Source: Candidatus Sericytochromatia bacterium S15B-MN24 CBMW_12 (GTDB lineage: Bacteria > Cyanobacteriota > Sericytochromatia > S15B-MN24 > UBA4093). Taken from it: a stretch of DNA of 64,000 nucleotides. Position 1 is the stretch's first letter; every line of letters starts with the position of its first letter. Shown in pieces: positions 1 through 8,913 of the stretch. Below the pieces are notes generated by a model, which did not search any database, had not been told where the DNA came from, and saw only the letters and a program-made list of their open reading frames with translations. Made by a program: the position numbers and the translations under genes. The DNA lies in NCBI GenBank assembly GCA_002083825.1, contig DAZV01000026.1, positions 425,119 through 489,118 of the forward strand. The letters are read 5' to 3'.

Positions 1-2389
1 CCTCACCGCAGACCGCAAGCACCGCAAGTCGGCCACGGTGGTCGGAGACGTGCTCGGTAAGTACCACCCCCACGGTGACTCGTCGGTTTACGACGCCATG
101 GTCCGCCTCGCACAAAACTTCTCCATCCGCTACACCCTGGTCGACGGCCACGGGAACTTCGGCTCGGTGGACGGCGACCCGGCAGCGGCCTATCGGTACA
201 CCGAAGCCCGCCTCTCGCGCATCGCCGCCGAACTGCTGGCCGACATCGACTCGGAAACGGTCAACTTCGTCGAAAACTACGACGCCACCACCGAGGAACC
301 CACCGTCCTCCCCTGTCGCATCCCCAACCTCCTGGTCAACGGCTCGGCGGGAATCGCCGTCGGCATGGCCACCAACATCCCCCCGCATAACCTCTCCGAG
401 GTCGTGAACGCCCTGGTCGCTCTGATCGACTCCCCCGGCCTCTCCACCGGCGACCTCATGCAGTACGTCAAGGGACCTGACTTCCCGACCGGCGCCATGA
501 TCCTCGGCGAAAAGGGAATCCAGGACGCCTACGCCACCGGACGCGGCTCCGTCACCATCCGCGCCGTCGCCGAGATCGAGGAGATGGCCCGCGGCAAGCA
601 CGCCATCATCGTCACCGAGCTACCCTATCAGGTCAACAAGGCCCGCCTCATCGAGAACATCGCCGACCTCGTCAAGGACAAGAAGATCGAGGGCATCTCC
701 GACCTTCGCGACGAATCCGACCGACAGGGCATGCGAATGGTCATCGAGCTCAAGCGCGATGCCGTTCCCCAGGTCGTTCTCAACCACCTCTACAAGGCAA
801 CCGCCCTTCAAACCACCTTCGGCATCATCAACCTCGCCCTGGTCGATGGCCAGCCCCGAGTCCTCAAGCTTTCCGAGATGCTCGGCTACTACCTGGACCA
901 CCGCGTCGAGGTCGTCACCCGCCGAACCCTCTACGAGCAAAAGAAGGCCCAAGCCCGCATGCACATCGTGCAGGGCTTGATCGTCGCTCAGCGCAACATC
1001 GACCAAGTCGTCCACCTGATCCGCGCGGCCGAAAACACCGAAGCCGCCCGCCAGGGGCTCATGAGCAAGTTCGCGCTCTCCGAAGTCCAGGCCAACGCCA
1101 TCCTCGAGATGCAACTGCGCCGCTTGACCGCCCTCGAGGTCGGCAAGCTCGAAAACGAGGAGCGCGAACTGCTCCTCCGGCTCGAAGAGCTCGCCTCCAT
1201 CCTCGCCGACAAGGATCGCGTCTACGCCATCATCCGCGCCGAACTGCTCGCCGTGAAGGACCGCTACGGCGACGACCGCAAGACCCAGCTCATGCACGAT
1301 CCCGGCGAGATCCGCCAGGAAGACCTGATCGCCGATGATCCCATGGCCATCTTCATCACGGATCAGGGCTACATCAAGCGGCTCAACATCGACACCTTCG
1401 AGAAGCAACGCCGCGGCGGCCGAGGCATCGCGGGAATCTCCACCCGCGAGGACGACTTCATCCGCCACTTCTTCGTGGGAACGGCCCACTCGCAGGTGCT
1501 CTTCTTCTCGAACCGCGGCATCGCCTACTCCCTCAAGGTCTACGAGATCCCCGAGGCGAGCCGGCAGGCCAAGGGCCTCAATATCGTCAACCTGCTTCCC
1601 CTCGGCCCCGAGGAACGCATCACGGCCGTCTTGCCGGTTTCCGAGTTCAAGGAAGGCGACTTCCTGATCATGCTGACCCATGAGGGCACCATCAAGAAAA
1701 CCGACCTCACGTCCTTCTCCAGCATTCGCCGCTCGGGAATCATCGCCATCGCCCTCGACGACGGGGACGAGCTCGGCTGGGTCAGTCACACCGACGGCAA
1801 CCGCTCGGTCATCATCGCCACCGCCGAAGGCATGGCCATCCACTTCCCCGAGGAGGAACTACGTCCCCTCGGCCGCCCTGCCCGCGGCGTTCGCGCCATC
1901 ACCCTGCGCGACGGCGACAAGGTGATCGGCATGACCCTCGGAGATGCTGAAGGCACCCTCCTCTCCGTGACCACCGACGGCTACGGAAAGTGCACCGCCA
2001 TCGAGGAATACCGCCAGCAAGGCCGCGGCGGCCTGGGTCTCATCAACATGAAGCTCAATGCCAACCGCAACGGCAAGGTCTCCACCATCATGATCGTCAA
2101 GGAAACCGATGAGGTCGTGCTCGTCACCACCAACGGCATCGTCATTCGCCAGAAGGTCGCTTCCATCCCCAAGCTGGGCCGGATGACCCAGGGCGTGCGC
2201 CTCCAGCGCATGGACGAGAACGACCGCGTCGCTGCCGTCGCCTTGGTCGTGGCCGACGTCGTTTCGGACACCAGTATCGACCTCTTGGACACCAGTGTCG
2301 CTGTACCGGACGGCAGCATCGACAGCGGGGACGCCAGTCCCGAAACCGGGGACGTCAGTCCCGTCAGCAACGAGACCGGGGAGGAGTAA
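1..2389 (+). CDS. gyrA: DNA gyrase subunit A, 5' end cut off by the window
   Basis: Gyrase A cuts and rejoins DNA to introduce negative supercoils together with GyrB. The reading frame is open from base 2, so the true start lies upstream. The quinolone-determining region reads [10 protein letters not shown], with Ser and Asp at the E. coli 83 and 87 positions (the quinolone-sensitive state). The catalytic tyrosine is in RYTEAR (codon 197-199). The GyrA box QRRGGRG is at 1406-1426, which identifies gyrase rather than ParC, and beta-pinwheel repeats follow. The C-terminus is an acidic, degenerate D-T-S/G-D-x-S tail of about 40 residues. The stop is one base before the next start, so the two genes are probably co-translated. 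Confidence 0.97.
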   Translation, partial: LTADRKHRKSATVVGDVLGKYHPHGDSSVYDAMVRLAQNFSIRYTLVDGHGNFGSVDGDPAAAYRYTEARLSRIAAELLADIDSETVNFVENYDATTEEPTVLPCRIPNLLVNGSAGIAVGMATNIPPHNLSEVVNALVALIDSPGLSTGDLMQYVKGPDFPTGAMILGEKGIQDAYATGRGSVTIRAVAEIEEMARGKHAIIVTELPYQVNKARLIENIADLVKDKKIEGISDLRDESDRQGMRMVIELKRDAVPQVVLNHLYKATALQTTFGIINLALVDGQPRVLKLSEMLGYYLDHRVEVVTRRTLYEQKKAQARMHIVQGLIVAQRNIDQVVHLIRAAENTEAARQGLMSKFALSEVQANAILEMQLRRLTALEVGKLENEERELLLRLEELASILADKDRVYAIIRAELLAVKDRYGDDRKTQLMHDPGEIRQEDLIADDPMAIFITDQGYIKRLNIDTFEKQRRGGRGIAGISTREDDFIRHFFVGTAHSQVLFFSNRGIAYSLKVYEIPEASRQAKGLNIVNLLPLGPEERITAVLPVSEFKEGDFLIMLTHEGTIKKTDLTSFSSIRRSGIIAIALDDGDELGWVSHTDGNRSVIIATAEGMAIHFPEEELRPLGRPARGVRAITLRDGDKVIGMTLGDAEGTLLSVTTDGYGKCTAIEEYRQQGRGGLGLINMKLNANRNGKVSTIMIVKETDEVVLVTTNGIVIRQKVASIPKLGRMTQGVRLQRMDENDRVAAVALVVADVVSDTSIDLLDTSVAVPDGSIDSGDASPETGDVSPVSNETGEE

Positions 2390-2390
2390 G

Positions 2391-2654
2391 GTGGACTTCA
2401 ACTTCGATCCCTTCCAGACTTCCTATGGCTTTGAGGTTCCCCAGGAACTGGTTCAGCCCCAGGCGGTTAACAACCGACCGACCTTGGGCATGATTCTCGT
2501 GGAGATGGGAGTCCTGACCGAAGAGCAACTCTCTCAGGCCGTGGGCACCCAAGTCGAGCAGCAAGTACCGTTGGTTCAGGTCCTCCTGGAGAGCGGTATG
2601 GCCACTCAGGATCAGGTCCTGGGCGCCCTGCGCAACCGTCCCCAGTATGGTTAG
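2391..2654 (+). CDS. small protein resembling the N-terminal domain of type II secretion ATPase E
   Basis: This is an 87-residue protein starting at GTG 2391, chosen because GGAGGAG at 2380-2386 (overlapping the gyrA stop) lies at good spacing. Residues about 30-80 read LGMILVEMGVLTEEQL, then a glutamine-rich helix, then VLLESGMATQDQVLGAL. This double 'L-x-x-x-L-x-E-x-G-x-x-T-x-x-Q' pattern is typical of the MshEN/GspE N-terminal fold that binds c-di-GMP or partner proteins in T4P/T2SS ATPases. Here it stands alone with no ATPase domain. Its role is unknown. The tight coupling to gyrA may only reflect operon compaction. The family assignment is by pattern, not by search. Confidence 0.72.
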   Translation: MDFNFDPFQTSYGFEVPQELVQPQAVNNRPTLGMILVEMGVLTEEQLSQAVGTQVEQQVPLVQVLLESGMATQDQVLGALRNRPQYG

Positions 2655-2797
2655 GCGCTCCGCCGGTCTGAACCCTGCGTCGCGTGGCGACAAGCGGGCT
2701 AATGGGCGGTACCACTCCTCGGTATCATGACCGTTTCGGACGGACTTCCCGCGCCGGTGGCGCGACGCGACGGCAGAAGCGCACTATAAGGTGATCT

Positions 2798-3601
2798 GTG
2801 GCAAATACGCATGAACCGGCTTCCCTGAAGGAAGCCCTCGACGGAGAAACCCCCTTGCATGCATCCATCGGAAGCCTGCGCGTCGGTAGCCTGACGGACG
2901 TAGGCAAGGTTCGGGAAATCAACCAAGACTACCTCGCCACGCATCCCGCTCATGGCCTCTTCATCGTTGCCGACGGCATGGGCGGCCATCTGGCGGGCGA
3001 AAAAGCCTCCCAGGGAGCGGTTGAAGCCATCACCCGCTCCCTCTCCGCCGAGGCGATCGCCGAGGCCGACGGAACCTTGATCGACCTGATCCAGGAAGCG
3101 CTCCAGGTCGCCAACCGCGAAATCGTCCAGGCCTCCCTCCAGGACTCTTCCATGCGCGGCATGGGGACCACCGCCACCCTGGCCGTCACGGTTTCCGACA
3201 AGGTCTACGTCGGGCATATCGGCGATTCCCGGGCCTACCACATCCGCGGCGAGGAGATCAACCAGATCACCGAGGACCACTCGGTCGTCGCCCAGCTCCT
3301 GCGCGCCCGGGCCATCACCCCCGCCGAGGCTCAGCGGCATCCCTATCGCAACGTCATCACCCGCTGCCTCGGCATGCAGATGGAGGTCGAGGCGGATACC
3401 TTCGAAGTGGACTGGATCCCCGGCGACCAGATCCTGCTCTGCTCGGATGGCCTCTCGGGCCTGGTCTCCGATGAGGAGATGGGTCAGATCGCCAACGAAT
3501 CCCCCGAGCCCCAGGAAGCCTGTGACCGTCTGGTCGCCCTCGCCATGGAACGCGGCGGCTACGACAACATCACGGTCGTTATCCTGACCAAGGAATCGTA
3601 A
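2798..3601 (+). CDS. PP2C-family serine/threonine protein phosphatase
   Basis: This is a 267-residue metal-dependent phosphatase of the Stp1/PrpC type. Metal-binding and catalytic motifs are visible: NQD at residues 42-44, DGMGGH at 59-64, GDSRAYHI, LCSDGLSGLV and the C-terminal GGYDN. There is no membrane segment, so it should act in the cytoplasm. GTG 2798 is taken as start because AAGGTGAT lies just upstream at 2788-2795. It sits 9 bases before a Ser/Thr kinase. Such phosphatase/kinase pairs usually work as opposing partners, so the neighbouring kinase and its targets are the likely substrates (inference). The N-terminal 28 residues before the catalytic fold are variable and not informative. 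Confidence 0.95.
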   Translation: MANTHEPASLKEALDGETPLHASIGSLRVGSLTDVGKVREINQDYLATHPAHGLFIVADGMGGHLAGEKASQGAVEAITRSLSAEAIAEADGTLIDLIQEALQVANREIVQASLQDSSMRGMGTTATLAVTVSDKVYVGHIGDSRAYHIRGEEINQITEDHSVVAQLLRARAITPAEAQRHPYRNVITRCLGMQMEVEADTFEVDWIPGDQILLCSDGLSGLVSDEEMGQIANESPEPQEACDRLVALAMERGGYDNITVVILTKES

Positions 3602-3610
3602 GCCGTACCC

Positions 3611-5800
3611 ATGGGAGACCGTCTCGGCAACTACGAAATTCTCGATGAACTGGGCCGCGGTGGCATGGGCGTGGTTTACCGCGCCTCGGACCTCAAGCTC
3701 GGCCGACAGGTAGCCGTCAAGGAACTCCTCGTCACCCACCAGGTTTCCGACGTCGAGCGTCAAGACACCGTCGAACGCTTCCGCCGGGAGGCCATGGCGG
3801 CGGCACGCCTCTCGCATCCCAACATCATCACGGTCTATGATTTCGGCCAAGAGGGCGATCGCCCCTACATGGTCATGGAGCTGCTCGAGGGCAAGAACCT
3901 CGGCGACTACCTCGACAAAAAAACCATGTTCTCCATGCAGCAGATCGCCGACATCGGCTCCCAGATCTGCTCCGCCCTGGATTACGCCCACCTCTCGGGC
4001 ATCGTCCACCGCGACATCAAACCCGATAACATCATGATGAACTCCAACGGCATCGTGAAGCTCACCGACTTCGGGGTCGCCCGGGTGAAATCCGATCTCC
4101 CCAGCATGACCCAGACCGGAACCACCCTGGGGACCATCGCCTACATTTCGCCCGAGCAACTCACGGACTCGCGCCTGGTTGACGGTCGTTCGGACCTCTT
4201 CTCGCTCGGAGCTCTCCTCTACGAGATGCTCACCTTCAAGACCCCCTTCGATGCCGGAAACCTCGGGGGCACCATCATCAACATCATGAGCATGCCCCCT
4301 CAGGCCATCGGAGAGGTCAATCCCAACGTCCCTCCCAAGCTCGAAGCCGTCGTCATGCGCGCCCTCAAGAAGAACCCCGAGGATCGCTTCAGCCGCGCCG
4401 CCGAGATGGGCCACGCGTTGACGGCCGCCCTTCGCGATGCGGAACGCCCGCCGGCGCCAAAAATCGTCGACGGCACCGTTGGCGCCTCCGCGCACGCCGG
4501 CGAACTCAATGGCGTGCATGCCTTCCAGCCGTCGCCTTGTCGTCACTGCGCCAAGCCCATGCCCCCCGGCAGCCGGGTATGCCCGAACTGTGGCCGATCC
4601 GAGACGGCTCCGCTCTCCTTCGCGATGCCTCAGTCGTCCGCACGTCCCGGAGTCTCACCCCCTCCCATGCCCCAGTCTCGGGTGCCTCAGATGCCCACCG
4701 TCCAGCCTCGCGGCGCCGCGGCACCAGCCGGAACGCCAGCTGGATCGCCAGCCGGCGTTCCGGTGGGATCGCCGCCCAGCATGCCGCCTCTCAAGCCAGC
4801 CGCCATGCCAGGCGTGAAGCCGGGCGTGCCGACGGCTTCCGTTAATCCGAATGCCAACGCGCCCGCTCACCCACCCAACGCGATGAGCCGCTCGCTCTCC
4901 GCTTCCGCCCATCCCACCGAGTTCAGGGGGGGCAAGTCCGTTCCCATCAAGGTCGTGGGCCTCCAGTTCTTGGATCAGTTCGGCAAGCAAGGGTTTGGCC
5001 AGGGCGAGTTCCAGCAGCCTCGCGGCATCGCCATCGATGCCAACCGCCACCTCTACATCGCCGATACCGAGAACGGCCGGATCCAGATCTTCGACCTCGC
5101 CGGGAAATTCGTAAAGCAGGTCAAGCCGACAGGAGCCCAGGAGAGCTTTCGCTTCCCTCGGGCGATCGCCCTCAATTCCCTCGGCATTGCCTACATCACC
5201 GATGACCTGGACTTCAGAATCTACAAGTACGATTCCTCCGGACGCCAACTCGCTATCTGGAAGCGCCCCCGCGTCCAGGAGGAAAACCCCTCCATTCCGG
5301 GACGCCTCATGATCAGCCCCAGTGGTTACATGTATCTCTCGGAACCCAATAACCACCGCATTCTCGTCCACGATGCCAACGAGAAGCTGATTGGCTCGAT
5401 CGGGCGCGATCAAGGCTTGCAATCGCCCGGCGGAATGGTGCTCGACAACAAGGGACAGCTTTGCGTCCTCGATTTCGGCACGATGATGGTGCATGTTTTC
5501 GACCGAAAACTGCAACCGATCACCACCTTCGGTAAGCGGGGCAACGGCCCCGGCGAATTCTCGGTCCCCCGGGAGATCTGTCTCGATCGCTTCGGCCACT
5601 ACTTCGTCGCCGATACCCTCAACCACCGGATCCAGGTCTTCGACGCCGAGGGCAAGTTCCTGCTCGCCTTCGGCAAGAAGGGGAACGCTCCCGGCGAGTT
5701 CAACGGGCCCGAAGGTCTGGCGATGGGCCCCGAAGATCGCCTCTACGTCACCGACCGCGGTAACGGACGCGTGCAGATCTTCGCCATCGAACGGATCTAG
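3611..5800 (+). CDS. serine/threonine protein kinase with zinc ribbon and C-terminal NHL beta-propeller
   Basis: This is a 729-residue fusion. Residues 1-275 are a Hanks-type kinase: glycine loop GRGGMGVVYRA near 15-25, Lys37 in VAVKEL, HRDIKPDN at 133-140, DFG at 153-155 and an APE-like SPEQ segment. A two-CxxC zinc ribbon follows (CRHC at 310-313, CPNC about 12 residues later), then about 110 residues rich in Pro and Ala. Residues about 445-728 contain repeated NHL units (FQQPRGIAIDANRHLYIAD and similar, each ending in I-Q-I/V-F-D). No transmembrane helix is seen, unlike PknD-type kinases where the propeller is an external sensor. The propeller here should be cytoplasmic and may bind a partner or RNA (inference). 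It pairs with the PP2C gene 9 bases upstream. Confidence 0.94.
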   Translation: MGDRLGNYEILDELGRGGMGVVYRASDLKLGRQVAVKELLVTHQVSDVERQDTVERFRREAMAAARLSHPNIITVYDFGQEGDRPYMVMELLEGKNLGDYLDKKTMFSMQQIADIGSQICSALDYAHLSGIVHRDIKPDNIMMNSNGIVKLTDFGVARVKSDLPSMTQTGTTLGTIAYISPEQLTDSRLVDGRSDLFSLGALLYEMLTFKTPFDAGNLGGTIINIMSMPPQAIGEVNPNVPPKLEAVVMRALKKNPEDRFSRAAEMGHALTAALRDAERPPAPKIVDGTVGASAHAGELNGVHAFQPSPCRHCAKPMPPGSRVCPNCGRSETAPLSFAMPQSSARPGVSPPPMPQSRVPQMPTVQPRGAAAPAGTPAGSPAGVPVGSPPSMPPLKPAAMPGVKPGVPTASVNPNANAPAHPPNAMSRSLSASAHPTEFRGGKSVPIKVVGLQFLDQFGKQGFGQGEFQQPRGIAIDANRHLYIADTENGRIQIFDLAGKFVKQVKPTGAQESFRFPRAIALNSLGIAYITDDLDFRIYKYDSSGRQLAIWKRPRVQEENPSIPGRLMISPSGYMYLSEPNNHRILVHDANEKLIGSIGRDQGLQSPGGMVLDNKGQLCVLDFGTMMVHVFDRKLQPITTFGKRGNGPGEFSVPREICLDRFGHYFVADTLNHRIQVFDAEGKFLLAFGKKGNAPGEFNGPEGLAMGPEDRLYVTDRGNGRVQIFAIERI

Positions 5801-5821
5801 TCTCCCAGAAACGCCGTCTAG

Positions 5822-5856
5822 ACGTCCGGGCAAGCGCCCGGGCGTTTTGCTTTTTT
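5822..5856 (+). terminator. intrinsic terminator after the kinase gene
   Basis: A 9-bp GC-rich stem (5822-5830 with 5837-5845, one G-T pair) with a six-base loop is followed by a T-rich run broken by one GC. It lies 22 bases past the kinase stop and ends the gyrA-phosphatase-kinase transcript. Confidence 0.85.
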
Positions 5857-5992
5857 GCCATGCCCTTTTTCGGGGAGCTCGACTCCGAGGTCGCATTAAA
5901 TCTCCATTAATCCGTTTAGCTTTCTCCGGATCGGCGGAACAATGATCATGCGCTGGTGACGATATATGATTATTGTATCAAGGAGGTTCTCA

Positions 5993-6616
5993 ATGGCATC
6001 AATCTCCCCGATCTCGGCCACCGGTCCCCTCCCTCATGTCCCCTCGGCCTCGCAGCTCCCCTCACCGCCGATGGCACCCCCCGCGCCGAGTCCCCTGGGA
6101 GCCGCCGCGACCGATACCGCCGCGTTCAAATCCGGCCAGTCCCATCTCGAAATCGCGGCCCAAACCTCGCTCTGGTCGAATGACTTCGCCTTCCCGACTT
6201 CCCCAAGCATTCCCCCGATCGAGACGGCGGCGTGGTCATGGGATGAAATGCCCGCCGTCGCCATGAACACCGGGGGAATGGCTCCCTCCACCCTATCGGA
6301 TCCGGTGCTTCTGGAGCTGCTAATGGAAACCATGCGCTCTCACTTTTCCGATGGCGCCGACGTTTCGGCGGTTGCGAGCGAGCCGGACTTCGACTTCCTG
6401 GATTGGGTGACCCAGCCCGTGCGCGTGATCGCGGACGGTGTCGCCGTGGGGACCGCTGCCGTCCTGAGCACGTTGCAGGACGTGGGTCAATCGACCGGGC
6501 ACGCGGTTCAGCAGATCGCCGCGGAGGTGGGTCATGCGGTTCAGGGGGCGGCCGGCGCCCTTGGGGAAGCGGCTTCGAACACTTGGAAATCCATCGCGAG
6601 CTTTCGCCTCTGGTAG
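5993..6616 (+). CDS. hypothetical protein with N-terminal tryptophan motifs and amphipathic C-terminus
   Basis: This is a 207-residue protein with no recognised family. ATG 5993 is preferred over an in-frame ATG at 5966 because AGGAGG at 5981-5986 lies 6 bases upstream of it. The first 60 residues are low-complexity Pro/Ala/Ser. Tryptophan motifs follow at W61 (LWSNDFAFP) and W81/W83 (AWSWDEMP), matching the W-[AGS]-[DEN] units in the next two genes. Residues about 145-200 form long Ala/Gly/Val helices (GHAVQQIAAEVGHAVQGAAG) that could be amphipathic, and the protein ends in SFRLW. There is no signal peptide or lipobox. The shared motifs and position suggest it belongs functionally with the two EF-hand genes downstream, although a terminator separates it from them. 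Confidence 0.75.
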   Translation: MASISPISATGPLPHVPSASQLPSPPMAPPAPSPLGAAATDTAAFKSGQSHLEIAAQTSLWSNDFAFPTSPSIPPIETAAWSWDEMPAVAMNTGGMAPSTLSDPVLLELLMETMRSHFSDGADVSAVASEPDFDFLDWVTQPVRVIADGVAVGTAAVLSTLQDVGQSTGHAVQQIAAEVGHAVQGAAGALGEAASNTWKSIASFRLW

Positions 6617-6622
6617 GCATGG

Positions 6623-6651
6623 GGCTCCCCCGCGCGGGGGAGCCTTTTGTT
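6623..6651 (+). terminator. intrinsic terminator
   Basis: A 10-bp G/C stem (6623-6632 with 6635-6644, effectively a short GCGC loop) is followed by TTTTGTT. It lies 6 bases after the stop of the tryptophan-motif protein, so the downstream EF-hand genes must have their own promoter in 6652-6745. I could not assign that promoter with confidence. Confidence 0.85.
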
Positions 6652-6759
6652 AAATCTCTGATTAGTTGAGACAAGTCTGCGTAAAGATCCGCATGGGCAT
6701 CCATTTTTGCGGCATAAGAGACTAGGTACACGGTTTTTTTCCACGGATGGAGGATGCCC

Positions 6760-7962
6760 ATGACGACGCCCCTGAATGCAGGACCTTCGATACTTCCACC
6801 TCAAGCTCCCGCTTCGGCGTCGAGAGGCGCGTCCCCCACGGCGGCTCCCGCCCCGGCAGCCGGCCAGCCGGCCACCCCCATGGCCCAGGACAATTCGGCC
6901 CTGGGAGCGGGCAACGGTCCTGCGTCTCAGCTGGGGGGCGCGACCGATCTCTGGGCGGAAGCGGTCCTCACCGAGAAGTTCGACACGCTCGGGCTGCCGG
7001 CCGACGTCCCCAAGACCGGGGTCTGGTCGGACGCGCTCGAGATCAAGCTGCCGGATTACAAGCCGACGATCACCACGGTCGCAGCCGCTCCCGCCGCTCC
7101 GGCTGCTTCTGCTCCCCCGGCTGCCCCGGCTGCGACCCCGAGAAGCGACCTGCCGGACAACCCGACCTGGCGCGATCTGACCCTGGCCCTGGAGGGTGCG
7201 CTGGGCGTCGGAAAGTACCGGGGGAACAAGCGCAATGTTCTGCTGAATGACGACTCTGGCTTCATGCCCATTTCCTCGCAAAGAGGCGTCGGGAGCCAGT
7301 CTGCCTTCCAGACCCAGGCCTGGGGCAAGCACACCACCGCGAACCTGCGAGCCGCTTACAGGGCCTTGCAGCGCGGCGACCTCGAGGAGGCGCGCCGCTG
7401 CTACGACGTTGGCCGCATGCACAAGAGTCCCATCATGCTGGACCTCAATAACGACGGGAAGCTCGGAACCACCGGGGTCTCGACCGCCAAGGATCGCATC
7501 GACGATCAGGTGGGCCGCACCGTCTCCTTCGATATCGACGGTGACGGCGAGAAGGATGAGACCGAGTGGATGAGCGGCGACGGCGACGGCATGTTGGTCG
7601 ACGACCGCGACGGAGGAGCAACCGGCGCCATGCTCACCGATGGCGAGATCGATGGTAAGCGACTTTTCGGAGATCAGGGAGGCAAGTTTGCCAACGGCTT
7701 CGAAAAACTCAAGGCTCTGGATAAGGATGGCGACGGGAAGGTCGCCGGCGAGGAACTCGATGGCCTCAAGGTCTGGGTCGACGACGGAGACGCCACCCTG
7801 GAGGGCGGAGAGCTCAAGACCCTGCGGGAACTCGGCATCACCGAGATCTCGGTGGTCATGAAGCTGGAGCAGAATGCCCGCGGGGAAGATCTGATGCGCT
7901 CGAGCTTCGTTAAGGATGGCGAAACCAAGGTCTCGGAAGACGTTTGGTTTGCAACGAAATAG
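6760..7962 (+). CDS. EF-hand (hemolysin/FrpC-type) protein with tryptophan motifs, paralogue A
   Basis: This protein has 400 residues. ATG 6760 is chosen over ATG 6754 because GGAGG at 6749-6753 gives a 6-base spacer. The N-terminal 60 residues are Pro/Ala/Gly-rich and lack a signal peptide. W65 (LWAEAVL) and W89 (VWSDALEI) form two copies of a tryptophan motif. The C-terminal 175 residues are the calcium-binding module seen at the ends of RTX/FrpC-like proteins: LDLNNDGKLG at about 227, FDIDGDGEKDETEW, GDGDGMLVDDRDGG, ELFGD-like RLFGD, LDKDGDGKVAGEEL at about 320, VDDGDATLEGGEL, then ELGITEISV. Canonical D-x-D-x-D-G ligands are present in several loops. It is nearly identical in its C-terminal half to the next gene, whose Shine-Dalgarno overlaps this stop. 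Function is unknown. Calcium binding is likely. Confidence 0.88.
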   Translation: MTTPLNAGPSILPPQAPASASRGASPTAAPAPAAGQPATPMAQDNSALGAGNGPASQLGGATDLWAEAVLTEKFDTLGLPADVPKTGVWSDALEIKLPDYKPTITTVAAAPAAPAASAPPAAPAATPRSDLPDNPTWRDLTLALEGALGVGKYRGNKRNVLLNDDSGFMPISSQRGVGSQSAFQTQAWGKHTTANLRAAYRALQRGDLEEARRCYDVGRMHKSPIMLDLNNDGKLGTTGVSTAKDRIDDQVGRTVSFDIDGDGEKDETEWMSGDGDGMLVDDRDGGATGAMLTDGEIDGKRLFGDQGGKFANGFEKLKALDKDGDGKVAGEELDGLKVWVDDGDATLEGGELKTLRELGITEISVVMKLEQNARGEDLMRSSFVKDGETKVSEDVWFATK

Positions 7963-7971
7963 GAGGAAATG

Positions 7972-8913
7972 ATGAGCAGCCCGATTAACGGAGGCGGTAC
8001 TAACCAGTGGGCGGAACTAATCTACACGCCCCGAACCGACACCATCACGCTACCGGATGACACTCCCATCACCAGCAACTGGGCGGAAGCCGTCACCATT
8101 CCCGCGGCCGAGACTCCGGTAACTCCGCCTAGGACCACCTGGGGGGATGCCGTCGATCTGCCCGGTGACGCCGCTCCGGCAGTTCCGAGCAGGAACTGGG
8201 CCGACGATTACGAAGTGGTCATGCCGGATCCCTGGAAGGACCGCGTCCCGCAGGGAATTCCCTGGATGGAGATGGGCGAGGTCTTCCGGGCGCCGGCTCC
8301 GCCTCCGCCCCCGCCCCCTATCTTCAGCGGCGGCGGCGGTGGCGATGGCGGCGGCGGCGGTGGCGACCCCTTGGCTCTCGACCTCAACCACGATGGCAAG
8401 ATCGGGGTCACGGGACAGACCACCGCGCGCGACGGTGACCGGGGAACGCTCGGCCGAACGGTCGACTTCGATCTCGATGGGGACGGCAAGAAGGACCAGA
8501 TCGAGTGGATGATGGGCGACGGCGACGGCATGCTGGTCGACGACCGTGACGGCGGGGCGACCGGGGCCATGCTCACCGACGGCGAGATCGATGGTAAGCG
8601 CCTCTTCGGGGACGAGCGCGGCAAGTACTTCAATGGCTACGAAAAACTCAAGAGCTTCGACAAGGACGGCGACGGCAAGCTCACCGGCGAGGAACTCGAC
8701 GGCCTCAAGGTCTGGGTCGACGACGGCGACGCCAAGCTGGAGGGCGGCGAGCTCAAGAGCCTGCGGGAACTCGGCATCACCGAGATCTCGGTTCAGATGC
8801 ACCACGAGAAGAACGTGAAGGGCGAGACTCTCGAGCGATCGAGCTTCGTCCAGGACGGCAAGTCTCACATGACGGAGGATGTTTGGTTCGGGGTCAAGGA
8901 CTGGGGCAAGTGA
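7972..8913 (+). CDS. EF-hand (hemolysin/FrpC-type) protein with tryptophan motifs, paralogue B
   Basis: This protein has 313 residues. ATG 7972 is chosen because AGGAGG at 7961-7966 is 5 bases away (ATG 7969 would be only 2 away). It has no signal peptide. Five tryptophans punctuate a proline-rich N-terminus at residues 13, 37, 57, 76 and 88, in units such as NWAEAVTIP, TWGDAVDLP and NWADDYEVV. A short polyproline and polyglycine hinge (about 110-133) leads to the same C-terminal calcium module as the preceding gene, starting LDLNHDGKIG. Duplication of the module is recent, with long identical stretches such as LDGLKVWVDDGDA. The stop overlaps the GTG of the downstream fusion gene, so translation is coupled. 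Confidence 0.88.
   Translation: MSSPINGGGTNQWAELIYTPRTDTITLPDDTPITSNWAEAVTIPAAETPVTPPRTTWGDAVDLPGDAAPAVPSRNWADDYEVVMPDPWKDRVPQGIPWMEMGEVFRAPAPPPPPPPIFSGGGGGDGGGGGGDPLALDLNHDGKIGVTGQTTARDGDRGTLGRTVDFDLDGDGKKDQIEWMMGDGDGMLVDDRDGGATGAMLTDGEIDGKRLFGDERGKYFNGYEKLKSFDKDGDGKLTGEELDGLKVWVDDGDAKLEGGELKSLRELGITEISVQMHHEKNVKGETLERSSFVQDGKSHMTEDVWFGVKDWGK

Noticed and set aside
2699-4546. Minus-strand frame of 615 codons opposite the phosphatase and kinase
   Set aside because: Codon-position mirror of real genes, with composition typical of a GC-rich antisense frame.
6652-6759. Riboswitch (c-di-GMP or other) upstream of the first EF-hand gene
   Set aside because: The gap of about 108 bases shows no conserved riboswitch core that I recognise and no expression platform.
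8340-8380. Short GGC/GGT-rich repeat as a CRISPR-like or phase-variable tract
   Set aside because: It encodes a polyglycine hinge in frame. Units are irregular and no spacer structure exists.
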